64,000 nucleotides of DNA, taken from the NCBI RefSeq assembly GCF_017696315.1, contig NZ_JAAORJ010000001.1:393526-457525 (forward strand), read 5' to 3'. Under the pieces are notes generated by a model. That model searched no databases. It saw only the letters and a list, made by a program, of their open reading frames with translations, and was not told where the DNA came from. Positions 36,786 through 46,519 of the stretch are shown piece after piece; within the stretch, counting starts at the first letter, position 1; every line of letters begins with the position of its first letter. Source of the DNA: Prochlorococcus marinus XMU1412. Lineage in GTDB: Bacteria > Cyanobacteriota > Cyanobacteriia > PCC-6307 > Cyanobiaceae. The translations under genes were made by a program, and so were the position numbers.

Positions 36786-37262
36786 ATGCTTTTAAAAAAT
36801 CATCTAATAGAAGTTTTTAAAAAAGCCTCTTCAGAAAATAATTTTTTGCTTAAAGAAAATGTTGTTCTTAAGTGGGTCCATAGATTTGGGATTGATTCTT
36901 TAAATGATTTATTAATCCATACTCCAGTAAAAAAGGAAAATCATGAAGAAGAAAATCAAGAACAAATAACTTTAATTGATGAAAATCATGAAGAAGAAAA
37001 TCAAGAACAAATAACTTTAATTGATGAAAATCATGAAGAAGAAAATCAAGAACAAATTAGGCTTGAATCTTTTAAGACTTTAGAAAATTTAGAAGAAACA
37101 AATTGTGAACCAAATTACTTAAAAATTTCTAACAATAATCAAGTCTTTAATGCTAAACAAGATTCTAATCAAATAAATCAATATATTAAAACCCCAAAAT
37201 TACCACTACCTAATATTAAAAATTTAAGAAAATGGATTAATAAAGATAAAAAAGCTAGTTAG
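36786..37262 (+). CDS. Hypothetical acidic protein with 15-residue tandem repeats
   Basis: A 158-residue protein. The first 50 residues look like a small helical domain (HLIEVFKKASSENNFLLKEN, VVLKWVHRFGIDSLNDLL). Residues about 51-91 are nearly three copies of a 15-residue unit, ENHEEENQEQITLID, strongly acidic. The C-terminus is basic (LPNIKNLRKWINKDKKAS). No family recognised and no membrane segment. It lies seven bases after the ABC-2 permease and converges on groEL with four bases between. Confidence 0.6.
   Translation: MLLKNHLIEVFKKASSENNFLLKENVVLKWVHRFGIDSLNDLLIHTPVKKENHEEENQEQITLIDENHEEENQEQITLIDENHEEENQEQIRLESFKTLENLEETNCEPNYLKISNNNQVFNAKQDSNQINQYIKTPKLPLPNIKNLRKWINKDKKAS
36936..37057 (+). 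repeat. 45-base tandem repeat, 2.7 copies
   Basis: Copies at 36936-36980 and 36981-37025 look identical, and a partial third at 37026-37057 matches until it diverges. In frame with the host gene (15 codons per unit), so copy number can change without a frameshift. Confidence 0.92.
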
Positions 37263-37266
37263 CTAT

Positions 37267-39012
37267 TTACATCATACCTGGCATACCCATGCCGCCCATT
37301 CCTGGCATACCCATGCCTCCCATTCCTGGCATACCCATGCCTCCCATTCCTGGCATACCCATGCCGCCCATTCCTGGCATACCCATACCTCCCATGCCAC
37401 CCATTGGATCTCCACCTGGCCCTCCTGGGGCTGCGGCTTCAGGCTCTGGAATGTCAGCCATTGCAACTTCTGTTGTCAGGAGCATAGCTGCAATAGATAC
37501 TGAATCTTGAAGAGCTAATCTTATTACTTTGGTTGGATCTAATATTCCTGAATCTTTTAAATCCTCATATTTTCCTGAATTAACATTGAAGCCTTTGTTA
37601 AGTCTTTTAATTTCAGCAACAACTACATCACCATTAAAACCAGCATTTTTTGCTATTTGTTTAGTAGGTTCCAAAAGGGCTTCTTTTACTATATTTATCC
37701 CTGTTCTTAAATCATCGGAAGATGTTTGACTTAAATTTAAAAGGTCATCTGATATTTCAATTAAAGTTTGTCCACCTCCAGAAACTACACCCTCTTCAAT
37801 AGCAGCTTTCGTAGCATTAAGGGAATCTTCAATTCTTAACTTTTTGTACTTCATCTCTGTTTCTGTTGCAGCTCCAACTTTGATAAGTGCTACCCCTCCA
37901 GCTAGTTTTGCGATCCTTTCATTAATTTTGTCCTGATCATACTCTGAGTCTGTTATGTCAACTTCTCTCTTTAATTTTTCTACTCGCGCTTTAACCAAAT
38001 CTTTAGTGTCTTCGAAGGCAACTATTGTAGTTTTTTCCTTCGTGATAGTTATTTTTTTTGCTTTGCCTAAATCTTTAATCGATACTTTATCAAGTGTCAT
38101 CGATTTATCTTCACTAATTAACTTAGCTCCAGTAAGAATAGCAATATCTTCAAGGGCAGCTTTTCTTCTCTCGCCAAATAACGGAGCCCTTACAGAAGCT
38201 ACGTTTAACACTCCACTATTCTTATTCAAAACCAAGGTGGTTAAAGCCTCTCCTTCAATATCTTCAGCAATTATTAGCAAAGGGGAGCCTGACTTCTGAA
38301 TTTCTTCAAGTATTGGAACCAGATCAATTAAAGTTGAAATTTTTTGATCAGTTATTAATATTTTAGGATTTTCAAGTTCACAAACTTGTCTTTCTTGGTC
38401 TGTTACGAAATATGGAGAACTATAGCCTCTATCAAAAGACATTCCTTCAGTTATATCTAATTCTGTATCTAGTGATTGAGATTCTTCGACAGTTATTACG
38501 CCATCTGAAGTAACAATATCCATTGCCTTCGAAATTATAGATCCAATTTCTTCATCACCTCCAGCACTAACTGTTGCAACTTTTTGGATATCAGAACCAC
38601 TTAATGAAATACTTTTGGAACTTAATTTTTCTAGAACAAAAGCCAGGCCTATCTCCATACCTTTTTTTAATTCCATAGGACTGGCACCAGAAGCAATATT
38701 TTTTAATCCCTCTTGAACCATCTTCTGAGTCAAAATGGTGGCTGTTGTGGTTCCATCTCCTGCACTCTCTTTCGTCTTGGATGCAACTTGTTCTATTAAT
38801 TTCGCACCCAAATTAGAAATAGGGTTCTCAATCTCAATTTCTTTAGCAACTGTGGACCCATCTCTAACTATATCTGGTGAACCAAATTTTCTCTCTATTA
38901 CAACGTTTTTTGCTTTTGGGCCAATAGTAACCTTTACCGCATTAGCTACGAAATTTACACCTTTTTCTAGCGCTTCTCTTGATTCATTAGAAAAACTTAA
39001 TTGTTTAGCCAT
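37267..39012 (-). CDS. groL: 60-kDa chaperonin GroEL with a Gly-Met-Pro repeat tail
   Basis: A 581-residue chaperonin. The nucleotide-binding [11 protein letters not shown] and the equatorial [11 protein letters not shown] segments are intact. The C-terminus is extended to about 580 residues (usual about 545) by five copies of an octapeptide made of Gly, Met and Pro. No groES lies upstream and I find no CIRCE inverted repeat (TTAGCACTC-N9-GAGTGCTAA) in the 131 bases before the start, so this is the monocistronic second groEL of cyanobacteria rather than the groESL copy. Confidence 0.97.
   Translation of the reverse strand: MAKQLSFSNESREALEKGVNFVANAVKVTIGPKAKNVVIERKFGSPDIVRDGSTVAKEIEIENPISNLGAKLIEQVASKTKESAGDGTTTATILTQKMVQEGLKNIASGASPMELKKGMEIGLAFVLEKLSSKSISLSGSDIQKVATVSAGGDEEIGSIISKAMDIVTSDGVITVEESQSLDTELDITEGMSFDRGYSSPYFVTDQERQVCELENPKILITDQKISTLIDLVPILEEIQKSGSPLLIIAEDIEGEALTTLVLNKNSGVLNVASVRAPLFGERRKAALEDIAILTGAKLISEDKSMTLDKVSIKDLGKAKKITITKEKTTIVAFEDTKDLVKARVEKLKREVDITDSEYDQDKINERIAKLAGGVALIKVGAATETEMKYKKLRIEDSLNATKAAIEEGVVSGGGQTLIEISDDLLNLSQTSSDDLRTGINIVKEALLEPTKQIAKNAGFNGDVVVAEIKRLNKGFNVNSGKYEDLKDSGILDPTKVIRLALQDSVSIAAMLLTTEVAMADIPEPEAAAPGGPGGDPMGGMGGMGMPGMGGMGMPGMGGMGMPGMGGMGMPGMGGMGMPGMM
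37280..37399 (-). repeat. 24-base tandem repeat in the groEL 3' end, five copies
   Basis: Units start at 37280, 37304, 37328, 37352 and 37376; the first four differ only at one or two third positions and the fifth is diverged. Encodes the octapeptide built on GMPGMGGM at the chaperonin C-terminus. Confidence 0.92.
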
Positions 39013-39143
39013 GTTTACTCAATCTTTAGTCTTATTCTAATCTCCCATAGAATCATTTTTAAGGGATATTTAATTAAGTGGGGAAAGCCGAATTTCTTTA
39101 AATGAGACATACACATTAACTCAAATAAGAGTATCTTTAAGTT

Positions 39144-39323
39144 ATGGAAGAAACAAATAATCTTATTTTTACTCTTACCGCAATCCTGGCGATTGCTATG
39201 ACACTGATATATTTTCCTTTAAGATTTTTCTTGACATTAACGGCTAGAAGTCGAAGACTTAAACTTTTACAAAAAATTAGAAGGTTAAGAGATGAATTGG
39301 GCCAGCCTTATGAAAGTACATAA
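39144..39323 (+). CDS. Small membrane protein, 59 residues
   Basis: ATG 39144 to TAA 39321-39323. One hydrophobic segment (NLIFTLTAILAIAMTLIYFP) follows a short acidic start; then comes a very basic stretch (TARSRRLKLLQKIRRLRDEL), giving an N-out or N-in single-pass protein with a positively charged cytosolic side. Protein-like composition and tight packing (the fabG stop is the next base on the other strand) support it. Function unknown. Confidence 0.65.
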   Translation: MEETNNLIFTLTAILAIAMTLIYFPLRFFLTLTARSRRLKLLQKIRRLRDELGQPYEST

Positions 39324-40073
39324 TTAAATACTCATACCTCCGTCAATACTGATTGTTTGCCCTGTAATATAACTCCCAGCATTACTAGAAACTAAGAATG
39401 ACACTAAGTTTGCAATTTGAGTACAACTTCCTAATTTCCTTAAAGGGATAACTTTAAGTATCTCTTCAGTATTAAGTTTTCCAGTCATTTCTGTTTCTAT
39501 AAAGCCAGGAGCTATTGCGTTTACGTTTATACCTCTTGAAGCAAATTCTTTAGCGCAAGATTTTGTGAATCCAATAACTCCAGCTTTGGCTGCAGAATAA
39601 TTTGCTTGGCCGGGATTACCAATTATTCCAACAACAGATGAAATATTTACAATACTACCGCTTCTTTTTTTCATCATAAATTTTGAAGCATATTTTGTAC
39701 AAAGAAAAACCCCTTTTAAGTTTGTATTTAATACATCATCCCATTGTTCCGATTTCATTCTCATCAATAGTCCATCTCTAGTAATACCTGCATTGTTAAT
39801 AAGAATATCAATGGAGCCATTAATTTTTATGATTTCTCCAAAAGCTGAACTGACAGAATCCTCTCTTGATACATCAAATTTTAATTTATGAGCTTTACCT
39901 CCCGAATTTTTTATTGAATTTACAACTTCTTCAGCTTTTTCATCAGAAGAAGAGTAATTAATAAAAACTTCTGCTCCTAAGCGGCTTAGTTCCAAAGCAA
40001 TTTCTTTACCAATTCCTCTGCTAGCTCCAGTGATTAAAGCAACTTTGCCTGATAATGAATCTGTATTGGACAT
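39324..40073 (-). CDS. fabG: 3-oxoacyl-[acyl-carrier-protein] reductase
   Basis: A 249-residue short-chain dehydrogenase of fatty-acid synthesis. NADPH motif TGASRGIGKEIA, NNAG, the catalytic Ser in NISSVVG, YSAAK and the C-terminal GSYITGQTISIDGG all match FabG. Divergent from ispD with 92 bases between. Confidence 0.95.
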   Translation of the reverse strand: MSNTDSLSGKVALITGASRGIGKEIALELSRLGAEVFINYSSSDEKAEEVVNSIKNSGGKAHKLKFDVSREDSVSSAFGEIIKINGSIDILINNAGITRDGLLMRMKSEQWDDVLNTNLKGVFLCTKYASKFMMKKRSGSIVNISSVVGIIGNPGQANYSAAKAGVIGFTKSCAKEFASRGINVNAIAPGFIETEMTGKLNTEEILKVIPLRKLGSCTQIANLVSFLVSSNAGSYITGQTISIDGGMSI

Positions 40074-40165
40074 TATGTAATTTTATAATTTTTAATCGTA
40101 GTACTATTTGTGTAAAGATATTGCTTTTATTTATAATTGTCTAGAAATTATTAAGACCTTCTATT

Positions 40166-40837
40166 GTGCACTTTTTAATACCAGCTGCAGGGAGCGGTAG
40201 CAGAATGAAAGCTGGAAAAAATAAATTACTTATTGATTTAGAGGGAGAGTCTTTGATTTTTTGGACACTTAAATCTGTATTTTCTGCAAGCTCAACAAAT
40301 TGGGTTGGAATAATTGGGCAACCGAAAGATAAAAATTTATTATTAAATTCAGCAAAAGATTTTGCTCATAAAGTTCATTGGATTAATGGTGGTGACACTA
40401 GACAAGAGTCAGTTTTTAATGGTTTAAAAGCGCTACCAAAAGATGCTGAAAAAGTTTTAATACATGATGGTGCTAGATGTCTAATTAATCCTGAATTGAT
40501 AGACCTTTGTGCCAAACAATTAGATGACAATGAAGCTGTAATTTTGGCTACTAAGGTAACTGACACAATAAAGATTGTTAATAATGAAGGTTTTATTAAA
40601 GAAACACCAGATAGAAATTATTTATGGGCAGCGCAAACTCCTCAGGGCTTTTTAGTAGATAGATTAAAAAAAGCTCATAAGATGGCAATTGATAATAATT
40701 GGAAAGTCACAGATGATGCCTCACTATTCGAAATGCTTAATTGGAAAGTGAAGATTGTTGAAGGAACTTATTCAAATATAAAAATCACATCCCCTATAGA
40801 TTTGAAAATAGCAAAACTTTTTGTGAAGAACCCTTAG
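40166..40837 (+). CDS. ispD: 2-C-methyl-D-erythritol 4-phosphate cytidylyltransferase
   Basis: A 223-residue nucleotidyltransferase of the MEP isoprenoid pathway. The CTP-binding motif is PAAGSGSRMKAGKNK; VLIHDGARCL, and TPQGF in the middle, and the ending TDDASLFE with TSPIDLKIA match IspD. GTG at 40166 is the start. Precursors made here feed the prenyl chains used by ChlG, CtaB and UbiA. Its stop abuts that of the peptidase S66 gene. Confidence 0.96.
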   Translation: MHFLIPAAGSGSRMKAGKNKLLIDLEGESLIFWTLKSVFSASSTNWVGIIGQPKDKNLLLNSAKDFAHKVHWINGGDTRQESVFNGLKALPKDAEKVLIHDGARCLINPELIDLCAKQLDDNEAVILATKVTDTIKIVNNEGFIKETPDRNYLWAAQTPQGFLVDRLKKAHKMAIDNNWKVTDDASLFEMLNWKVKIVEGTYSNIKITSPIDLKIAKLFVKNP

Positions 40838-41707
40838 TTAAAAAGGTTTATGGATACTAAGAATGCCATCATAACCATTTAAAGTGGATTCGTATCCTAA
40901 AGGAATGCAAGCATTTCCCGATATGTGGCCTATTGGGAGGTCAAAAAGAATAGGAAAATCAAACTCTAGGAGTCTTTCAATAATGCAGTTTTTTAGTAAA
41001 TCTTTCCATTCAAGGTCGCAGGAATCATTAGAAAAACTTCCGAATCCAATGCCAGCAATTTCAGTAAGTGTTTTAGTCATTCTGAGGTAAGTCAACATGC
41101 GATCAATTTTATAAATATCTTCATTAATATCTTCAAAAATTATTATTTTCCCTTTGCAATTTGGAAAGTGATTAGTACCAATTAAAAAAGTAGCAATAGT
41201 TAAGTTAGAAACGATAATTTCTCCTTTAGCTATCCCACCTCTTAAAGGGATTCCTCTTATATCTTCAACATATCCCTCAAAAAGTAAATTTCTTAATCTC
41301 TCAAGACTCCACTCCGGCTCTTTGAAAAGGCCATTAACCATGGGCCCATGAATAGAACCTGTAAATCCTTGAGAATATTTTGATAGTAATAAAGAACATG
41401 TATCTGAGAATCCAAGCATTAAACCATGCTGCCAAGAAGGTTCTTTTTCTAATAGTCTTGCTGAACCCCAGCCTCCTTTTGCAAAAATGATTAGCTTACT
41501 ATTTAGTGCTTTTTCCAGTTCTTCAAATCTAGTTAGATCATCACCTGCAAAATAACCAAATTTTTTTGATAGAGAATTATTTTCATTAATTTCCAAGCCC
41601 CAGTTTTTTAAGATTTCTATGCCTTTTTGAAAATTTTCGTTTTCATCAATAAAGGAGCCTGGAGCTAAAATATCTATAAGATCACCTTTTTTTAATCTAA
41701 AAACCAT
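40838..41707 (-). CDS. Peptidase family S66 (LD-carboxypeptidase-like) protein
   Basis: A 289-residue cytosolic serine peptidase of the LdcA/MccF family. The nucleophile serine is in LGFSDTCSLL, the oxyanion region FAKGGWGSARLLE is present, and the distal Glu and His fall in IIFEDINEDIYKIDRML and LPIGHISGN. LdcA trims tetrapeptides in peptidoglycan recycling; a MccF-like role against peptide antibiotics is the alternative. It lies nine bases downstream of ubiA on the same strand. Confidence 0.9.
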   Translation of the reverse strand: MVFRLKKGDLIDILAPGSFIDENENFQKGIEILKNWGLEINENNSLSKKFGYFAGDDLTRFEELEKALNSKLIIFAKGGWGSARLLEKEPSWQHGLMLGFSDTCSLLLSKYSQGFTGSIHGPMVNGLFKEPEWSLERLRNLLFEGYVEDIRGIPLRGGIAKGEIIVSNLTIATFLIGTNHFPNCKGKIIIFEDINEDIYKIDRMLTYLRMTKTLTEIAGIGFGSFSNDSCDLEWKDLLKNCIIERLLEFDFPILFDLPIGHISGNACIPLGYESTLNGYDGILSIHKPF

Positions 41708-41716
41708 CTTTAGAAT

Positions 41717-42625
41717 TTATGAGGCAATGATAATTCCTAATAAAAGAACTCCTCCATAAATTGATTGATTTTTGAAGTGATTACCTATATTTTTCATTGT
41801 TTGCTTTTTCTCAGGAAATACTTTTAGTATATCTCTCTGCATTAAGATTGACGTTGTAAGCCAAATTGGCCAAAAAATAAAATCCATTTGATTAATAAAT
41901 CCGCATAATGCGAGAAAACTAGAAGTTAAAAAATAACAAATTTGAATAGTTACTCTAGTATTGCTGCGGAGGTTAACAGCGGAGCTATTTATTCCAATTT
42001 TGATATCATATTTTTTATCTGCTAGAGCATAAATCGTGTCAAAGCCAAAAGTCCAAAAAATGGTAGCTAGCCAGCAAAACAACAAAACAATACTATTTAA
42101 ATTGCCTTCATTTGCGGCCCAGGGAATTAAGACAGCAAAACCCCAGCATATGGATAAGATTAATTGGGGATATTTAAACCATCTTTTGGCAGAAGGATAA
42201 ATTAAAATGATAGGTAAAGCTAAAAAAGCAAGTGAAATGGAAAGTATTCTTCCAGGTTGAGGTAGTGACAAAGTTAAAAAGAAGCTACATAAAATTAAAA
42301 AGATAAGAATTGAATAAGCCGTTTTAAGACCGATTTTATTTGCAGCTAGAGGTCTATCTTTTGTTCTAAAAACTCTTTGATCAATTTTTTTGTCCCAAAT
42401 ATCATTAACCACGCAGCCTAATCCACTTACTAGTAGTCCTCCCAGAATTATTCTTAGCAACATTAAAAATGTTGGATTAGCATCTGGGGTTAAATATAAA
42501 CTCCATCCAGCAGGAATAAGTAAGATAATTCGTCCAGTCGGTTTATTCCACCTTAATAATTCAAAAAAAGTACTTAATTTAATTTGTCGGTTTTTATTTG
42601 GCATATGACCTATTGTATATTTCAT
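41717..42625 (-). CDS. ubiA: 4-hydroxybenzoate polyprenyltransferase (plastoquinone pathway)
   Basis: A 302-residue membrane prenyltransferase. The two Asp-rich motifs are NDIWDKKIDQRVFRTKDRPL and the later DTIYALADKKYDIKIG. In cyanobacteria it joins solanesyl diphosphate to 4-hydroxybenzoate for plastoquinone. An alternative start is Met8 (ATG 42604). Divergent from ppx with 104 bases between. Confidence 0.93.
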   Translation of the reverse strand: MKYTIGHMPNKNRQIKLSTFFELLRWNKPTGRIILLIPAGWSLYLTPDANPTFLMLLRIILGGLLVSGLGCVVNDIWDKKIDQRVFRTKDRPLAANKIGLKTAYSILIFLILCSFFLTLSLPQPGRILSISLAFLALPIILIYPSAKRWFKYPQLILSICWGFAVLIPWAANEGNLNSIVLLFCWLATIFWTFGFDTIYALADKKYDIKIGINSSAVNLRSNTRVTIQICYFLTSSFLALCGFINQMDFIFWPIWLTTSILMQRDILKVFPEKKQTMKNIGNHFKNQSIYGGVLLLGIIIAS

Positions 42626-42729
42626 AACTTTAAATAATTTTACTAGGATTAAATGATTTCTATTATTTAATAATCAATCTTGGGTATATTTATAAATGGA
42701 TTAAAGATATTTGCATCTTATAAAAAGAA

Positions 42730-44325
42730 ATGATAGATAAACAAGAATTAAGATATTTTCAAGAAAAGCAAATTTTCGTAGCTTCTATAGATATTGGAAC
42801 TAACTCTACACATCTCTTGGTAGCAGAAATTAATCTAGAATTAAAATCATTTTCAATAAAATTCACTGATAAATCAACCACTCGTCTTGGAGAAAGAGAT
42901 GAGGAGGGTAATCTTACTGAAGAATCAATCCAAAGAGCATTAGTTACTCTTAAGCGATTTAAGGAATATTGCAAAAGTAATGGAGTAAAACAAATAGTAA
43001 CAGCAGCAACAAGTGCAGTTAGGGAAGCTCCAAACGGTCAAGATTTTATTAGAAGAGTTCTTGATGAAACTGGTATTCAAATAGAAATGATAAGTGGTTC
43101 TGAGGAAGCCAGATTAATTTACCTTGGCGTTCTTTCTGGTATGTCTTTTGAAGATCAGTCTTTTGTAATCATAGATATTGGAGGAGGATCTACAGAATTA
43201 ATACTTGCAGATAAAAAAGATTCTATAGCTCTTACCAGTTCGAGAATTGGTGCTGTAAGACTTAAAAACGATTTTTTAAATAAAGAGTCTATAACTTCAG
43301 AAAGATCGAGTTTTTTAACAACTTTTATTAAAGGATCTTTAGAACCATCTGTTCGAAAAATAAAGAGTAGATCTAAGGGAGATAAGCCTTTATCTATGAT
43401 TGCAACCAGTGGCACTGCAACCTCATTAGGAAATTTGATCGCAGATGATTTAGGAGAATCTAAACAAAAGTTGCATGGTTATAAATTTAAAAGGGAAAAT
43501 TTACAAAATGTATTGGAAAAACTAATTAAATTGCCAGTTTCGGAAATCAAGAAAATACCTTCATTAAGTGAGAGAAGAGCAGAAATAATTATTCCAGGAG
43601 CATTGATATTAAACACCGCAATGGAGATGTTGAACTTTAATGAATTAATAGTAAGTGAGAGGGCGCTAAGAGAGGGTTTGGTTGTAGATTGGATGCTTCG
43701 TAAAGGGATAATTAAAAATGAGTTAAATATTCAAAGCAATATTAGAAAAACAACCATAGTCCATCAGGCCAGAAAGTTTGGAGTAGATAATACGAGAGCT
43801 GAGAAAGTTAATGATATTGCCTTTCAAATCTATAATCAGACTAAAAATATCTTTCATAGCGATAATGACCCTAAAGCAAAAGAGCTTCTTTGGGCAGCTT
43901 CTAATCTTTATAATTGTGGGAAATACGTGAATGTTGGTTCATATCATAAACACTCTTGGTACTTAATAAAAAATTGTGAGTTGTTGGGATATTCTGAAGC
44001 AGAAACAAATATTATTGCTTCAATTGCTAGGTACCATAGAAAGACTTTACCCAAGAAAAGACATGAGTCTTGGCAAAATTTAGTATCCAAAGAAGATAAA
44101 AAATTAGTTCTTGAAATGTCATTAATCCTGAGACTAGCAGCATCTCTTGATCAAAGACCTGACAAGGTGATCTCCTCAGTTCAAATAAAATTGCAGGAAA
44201 ATATTCTTACATTTGAACTTTTACCTTTAAATAAAAACCATGATCTTCTTCTTGAAAAATGGAACTTAGGATTATGCCGAAATGTAATTAAAGAACTAAA
44301 GAATTTGGATTTAAAAGTTATTTAG
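42730..44325 (+). CDS. ppx: Exopolyphosphatase (Ppx/GppA family)
   Basis: A 531-residue phosphatase with an actin-like ATPase fold N-terminal half (SIDIGTNSTHLLVAEI, then VIIDIGGGSTELI) and a C-terminal HD-like helical domain (SYHKHSWYLIKN, then IIASIARYHRK). It removes phosphate from polyphosphate or hydrolyses pppGpp. Full length. Its 3' end overlaps the convergent HTH gene by eight bases. Confidence 0.94.
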   Translation: MIDKQELRYFQEKQIFVASIDIGTNSTHLLVAEINLELKSFSIKFTDKSTTRLGERDEEGNLTEESIQRALVTLKRFKEYCKSNGVKQIVTAATSAVREAPNGQDFIRRVLDETGIQIEMISGSEEARLIYLGVLSGMSFEDQSFVIIDIGGGSTELILADKKDSIALTSSRIGAVRLKNDFLNKESITSERSSFLTTFIKGSLEPSVRKIKSRSKGDKPLSMIATSGTATSLGNLIADDLGESKQKLHGYKFKRENLQNVLEKLIKLPVSEIKKIPSLSERRAEIIIPGALILNTAMEMLNFNELIVSERALREGLVVDWMLRKGIIKNELNIQSNIRKTTIVHQARKFGVDNTRAEKVNDIAFQIYNQTKNIFHSDNDPKAKELLWAASNLYNCGKYVNVGSYHKHSWYLIKNCELLGYSEAETNIIASIARYHRKTLPKKRHESWQNLVSKEDKKLVLEMSLILRLAASLDQRPDKVISSVQIKLQENILTFELLPLNKNHDLLLEKWNLGLCRNVIKELKNLDLKVI

Positions 44326-44812
44326 TTTTTTTAAAAAGTTCTTGTTTTGGAGTTTGATTCTGAGAAGAGTCTGAAAATAAATTGAAAATCAAGGACGAGG
44401 CGATTAGTCCGAGAAAACCTGAAATTAAAATGAATATTAGGAATCCTAGTGGATTAAAATTCTTAGATTGCCTATATTTGTAATTTTTTTTGGAAACTTC
44501 TTCAACTATTTCTTCAATTTTCACTTCTTTCCTCTCTGTCTTGAACTCATCCATTAAAAATTCTGTATCAAGTTTGAGCTTCTGTGAAATGCGTCTAATC
44601 ATTGCTTTGACAAATACTTTTTCAGGTAGTTTTTCTTCATTACCTTCTTCTATGGCTTCAAGTTGATGAGCTCCTATTTTTAAATCAGAAGCCAAATCTT
44701 CAATGGATTGATTTTTACTTAACCTAGCCTCTTTAATGAAATTTCCGATTCTCTTTAAAGAGGAATCTCCTCCTTTATTGTTGATTCCCGAAACAGATTT
44801 TATTTCTTTCAA
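44318..44812 (-). CDS. RodZ-like helix-turn-helix membrane protein
   Basis: A 164-residue protein: an N-terminal helix-turn-helix of the HTH_25 type (IGNFIKEARLSKNQSIEDLA, then DLKIGAHQLEAIEEGNE), a linker, and one membrane segment near residues 129-150 (LGFLIFILISGFLGLIASS). This is the RodZ layout without the periplasmic DUF4115 domain. RodZ couples MreB to the cell wall; here that role is a guess from architecture. Convergent with ppx with an eight-base overlap. Confidence 0.75.
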   Translation of the reverse strand: MKEIKSVSGINNKGGDSSLKRIGNFIKEARLSKNQSIEDLASDLKIGAHQLEAIEEGNEEKLPEKVFVKAMIRRISQKLKLDTEFLMDEFKTERKEVKIEEIVEEVSKKNYKYRQSKNFNPLGFLIFILISGFLGLIASSLIFNLFSDSSQNQTPKQELFKKTK

Positions 44813-44867
44813 AACAAGTAAATTTTTACTAATTATAGTAATTAATATTTTTCTAACAACTTAAAGA

Positions 44868-45623
44868 TTATTTATTCCTAAAGAGATGTCTATAAGATGG
44901 ATTATAAAGATTAGATCTTTTTTGAGAATTACTAATTGCTGGGCTAATTATGTAAATGGTTGTTCTAATTAGTCTTTTCTCAATAGAAAATTTTTCCATA
45001 TCTTTTAATTCTATTATTGATGTCCAACCATCATCCCAAGACACTCTGAATCCAACAATCACTTTAGTCTCTGGAGGGTAGAACTCTAGTAGAGTTTCTT
45101 GAGATCTTTTCACATGCCTAGCACTAAGATAAAGACATATAGAGGAATTGTGTTTCGCAAGATCTTTCAGAGATTCTTTTTCGGGCATCCCTGTTCGTCC
45201 TCCTGCTCTAGTTAAAATTATTGTTTGCGTTACGTCAGGGATGGTTAACTCGGCTTCATGATATGCTGCAGCAACTTGAAAAGCACTTACTCCAGGAACA
45301 ACCTCAGTTTCAATTTTTTCGTTTTTTAAAATTTCGATTTGCTCTCTAATTGCTCCAAAAAGGCAAGGGTCTCCATCATGCAACCTGATAACAGTTTTCC
45401 CTGCCTGAAATTTTTCTATCATAATTGAGGTGATTTGCTCTAAGTTGAGCGAACTCGTTTTTATTTTTTCAGAACCTTCTTTAGCTAAATCTAAAATCTT
45501 TTCAGGAATTAGAGAATCAGTCCAAATAATGACATCTGCAATTTTTATCTTCTTTAATGCTTTTAAAGTTAATAATTCTGGATCGCCTGGACCAACACCA
45601 ATAAAAGTTATTTTTTTATCCAT
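44868..45623 (-). CDS. cobM: Precorrin-4 C11-methyltransferase
   Basis: A 251-residue tetrapyrrole methylase of cobalamin-ring synthesis. Signatures: [18 protein letters not shown] at the N-terminus, [24 protein letters not shown] and [15 protein letters not shown] start it at ATG 45623 (MDKKITF); ATG 45641 adds six residues and a longer overlap with lgt. The overlap with lgt (8 bases) suggests cotranscription. Confidence 0.93.
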   Translation of the reverse strand: MDKKITFIGVGPGDPELLTLKALKKIKIADVIIWTDSLIPEKILDLAKEGSEKIKTSSLNLEQITSIMIEKFQAGKTVIRLHDGDPCLFGAIREQIEILKNEKIETEVVPGVSAFQVAAAYHEAELTIPDVTQTIILTRAGGRTGMPEKESLKDLAKHNSSICLYLSARHVKRSQETLLEFYPPETKVIVGFRVSWDDGWTSIIELKDMEKFSIEKRLIRTTIYIISPAISNSQKRSNLYNPSYRHLFRNK

Positions 45624-46509
45624 TCTTTCTATTTTTCCCACTATATGTTCTCAATCTTAAAAAAAATATTCCAATTAATCCAGAAGAAAATAGAAAAATA
45701 CTTATAAATTGAGCCATTCTTATACCGCCATCACAGAAAGGTGGAAGTCCACCAATGCATAGTGGGTCAGTTCTTAAACCTTCAATCCAGAATCTTCCAA
45801 AGCTATAACTTATTAAATAAAGACAGCTGATAAAGCCAGGCCTGAAAAAATCTGTTTTATTTTGTTTATTAAAGGTAATAATAAGGACGATGAAAATTAA
45901 AAGATTCCATAATGACTCGTAGAGAAATGTAGGATGAAAAAATTCATAATTAAGAAATTCTAAAGGCCTATTTTGGATAGGTATAAATAATTTCCAAGGC
46001 AAATTTGTGGGAACTCCAAAGGCTTCATTATTGAAAAAATTTCCCCACCTTCCTATTGATTGTCCCAGAATAATCGAGGGTATTAATATATCTATAAAAG
46101 TTTTTAAATTAATTTTTTTCGACTTACAGAAATAGATAATAGATATTAATCCTCCAATTAGACCACCATGGATTGCGATGCCTCCTTGCCAAACTGCAAG
46201 AAAAGAAGGTATTTGAATGATGTTATTGAATAGTTCAACAGAAGTAAAAAAGTTCTCTCCGCTATATTGCCTCCATTCAAAAATTACGTAATAAGCCCTA
46301 GCTCCAATTATTGAAGATATTATTAATGATGGAAGTATTTCACTAATGTAATCTGGGTTGATATTTCTTGCCTTTGCTAGTTTTTTAGAGACAAATAGGC
46401 CTATCAAAACTGAAACCGAAATAAGTAGTCCATACCATCTAATATTTATAAATCCTAAATTGAAAAAAGTTTCTCCTGGAGATTGTATAAAAGCTTGAGG
46501 TATAAGCAT
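45616..46509 (-). CDS. lgt: Prolipoprotein diacylglyceryl transferase
   Basis: A 297-residue membrane enzyme that puts a diacylglyceryl group on the lipobox cysteine of prolipoproteins. The signature is [13 protein letters not shown]; also [23 protein letters not shown] with the essential His, and [12 protein letters not shown]. Seven hydrophobic segments. Ten bases downstream of petA; would process the lipoproteins predicted at 23942 and 26273. Confidence 0.96.
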   Translation of the reverse strand: MLIPQAFIQSPGETFFNLGFINIRWYGLLISVSVLIGLFVSKKLAKARNINPDYISEILPSLIISSIIGARAYYVIFEWRQYSGENFFTSVELFNNIIQIPSFLAVWQGGIAIHGGLIGGLISIIYFCKSKKINLKTFIDILIPSIILGQSIGRWGNFFNNEAFGVPTNLPWKLFIPIQNRPLEFLNYEFFHPTFLYESLWNLLIFIVLIITFNKQNKTDFFRPGFISCLYLISYSFGRFWIEGLRTDPLCIGGLPPFCDGGIRMAQFISIFLFSSGLIGIFFLRLRTYSGKNRKNG

Positions 46510-46519
46510 TTAAAGAAAG

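Noticed and set aside
36936-37057. CRISPR-like direct repeats
   Set aside because: Copies are directly adjacent with no unique spacers and are in frame within a protein; this is a coding minisatellite.
37280-37399. CRISPR or integrative repeat
   Set aside because: A 24-base coding repeat without spacers, at the end of groEL.
37289-37510. Pro-Ile-Gly-Met-rich plus-strand frame opposite groEL
   Set aside because: An antisense shadow of the groEL repeat tail; periodic only because the repeat is a multiple of three.
39013-39143. CIRCE operator before groEL
   Set aside because: No TTAGCACTC/GAGTGCTAA inverted repeat found in the upstream 131 bases.
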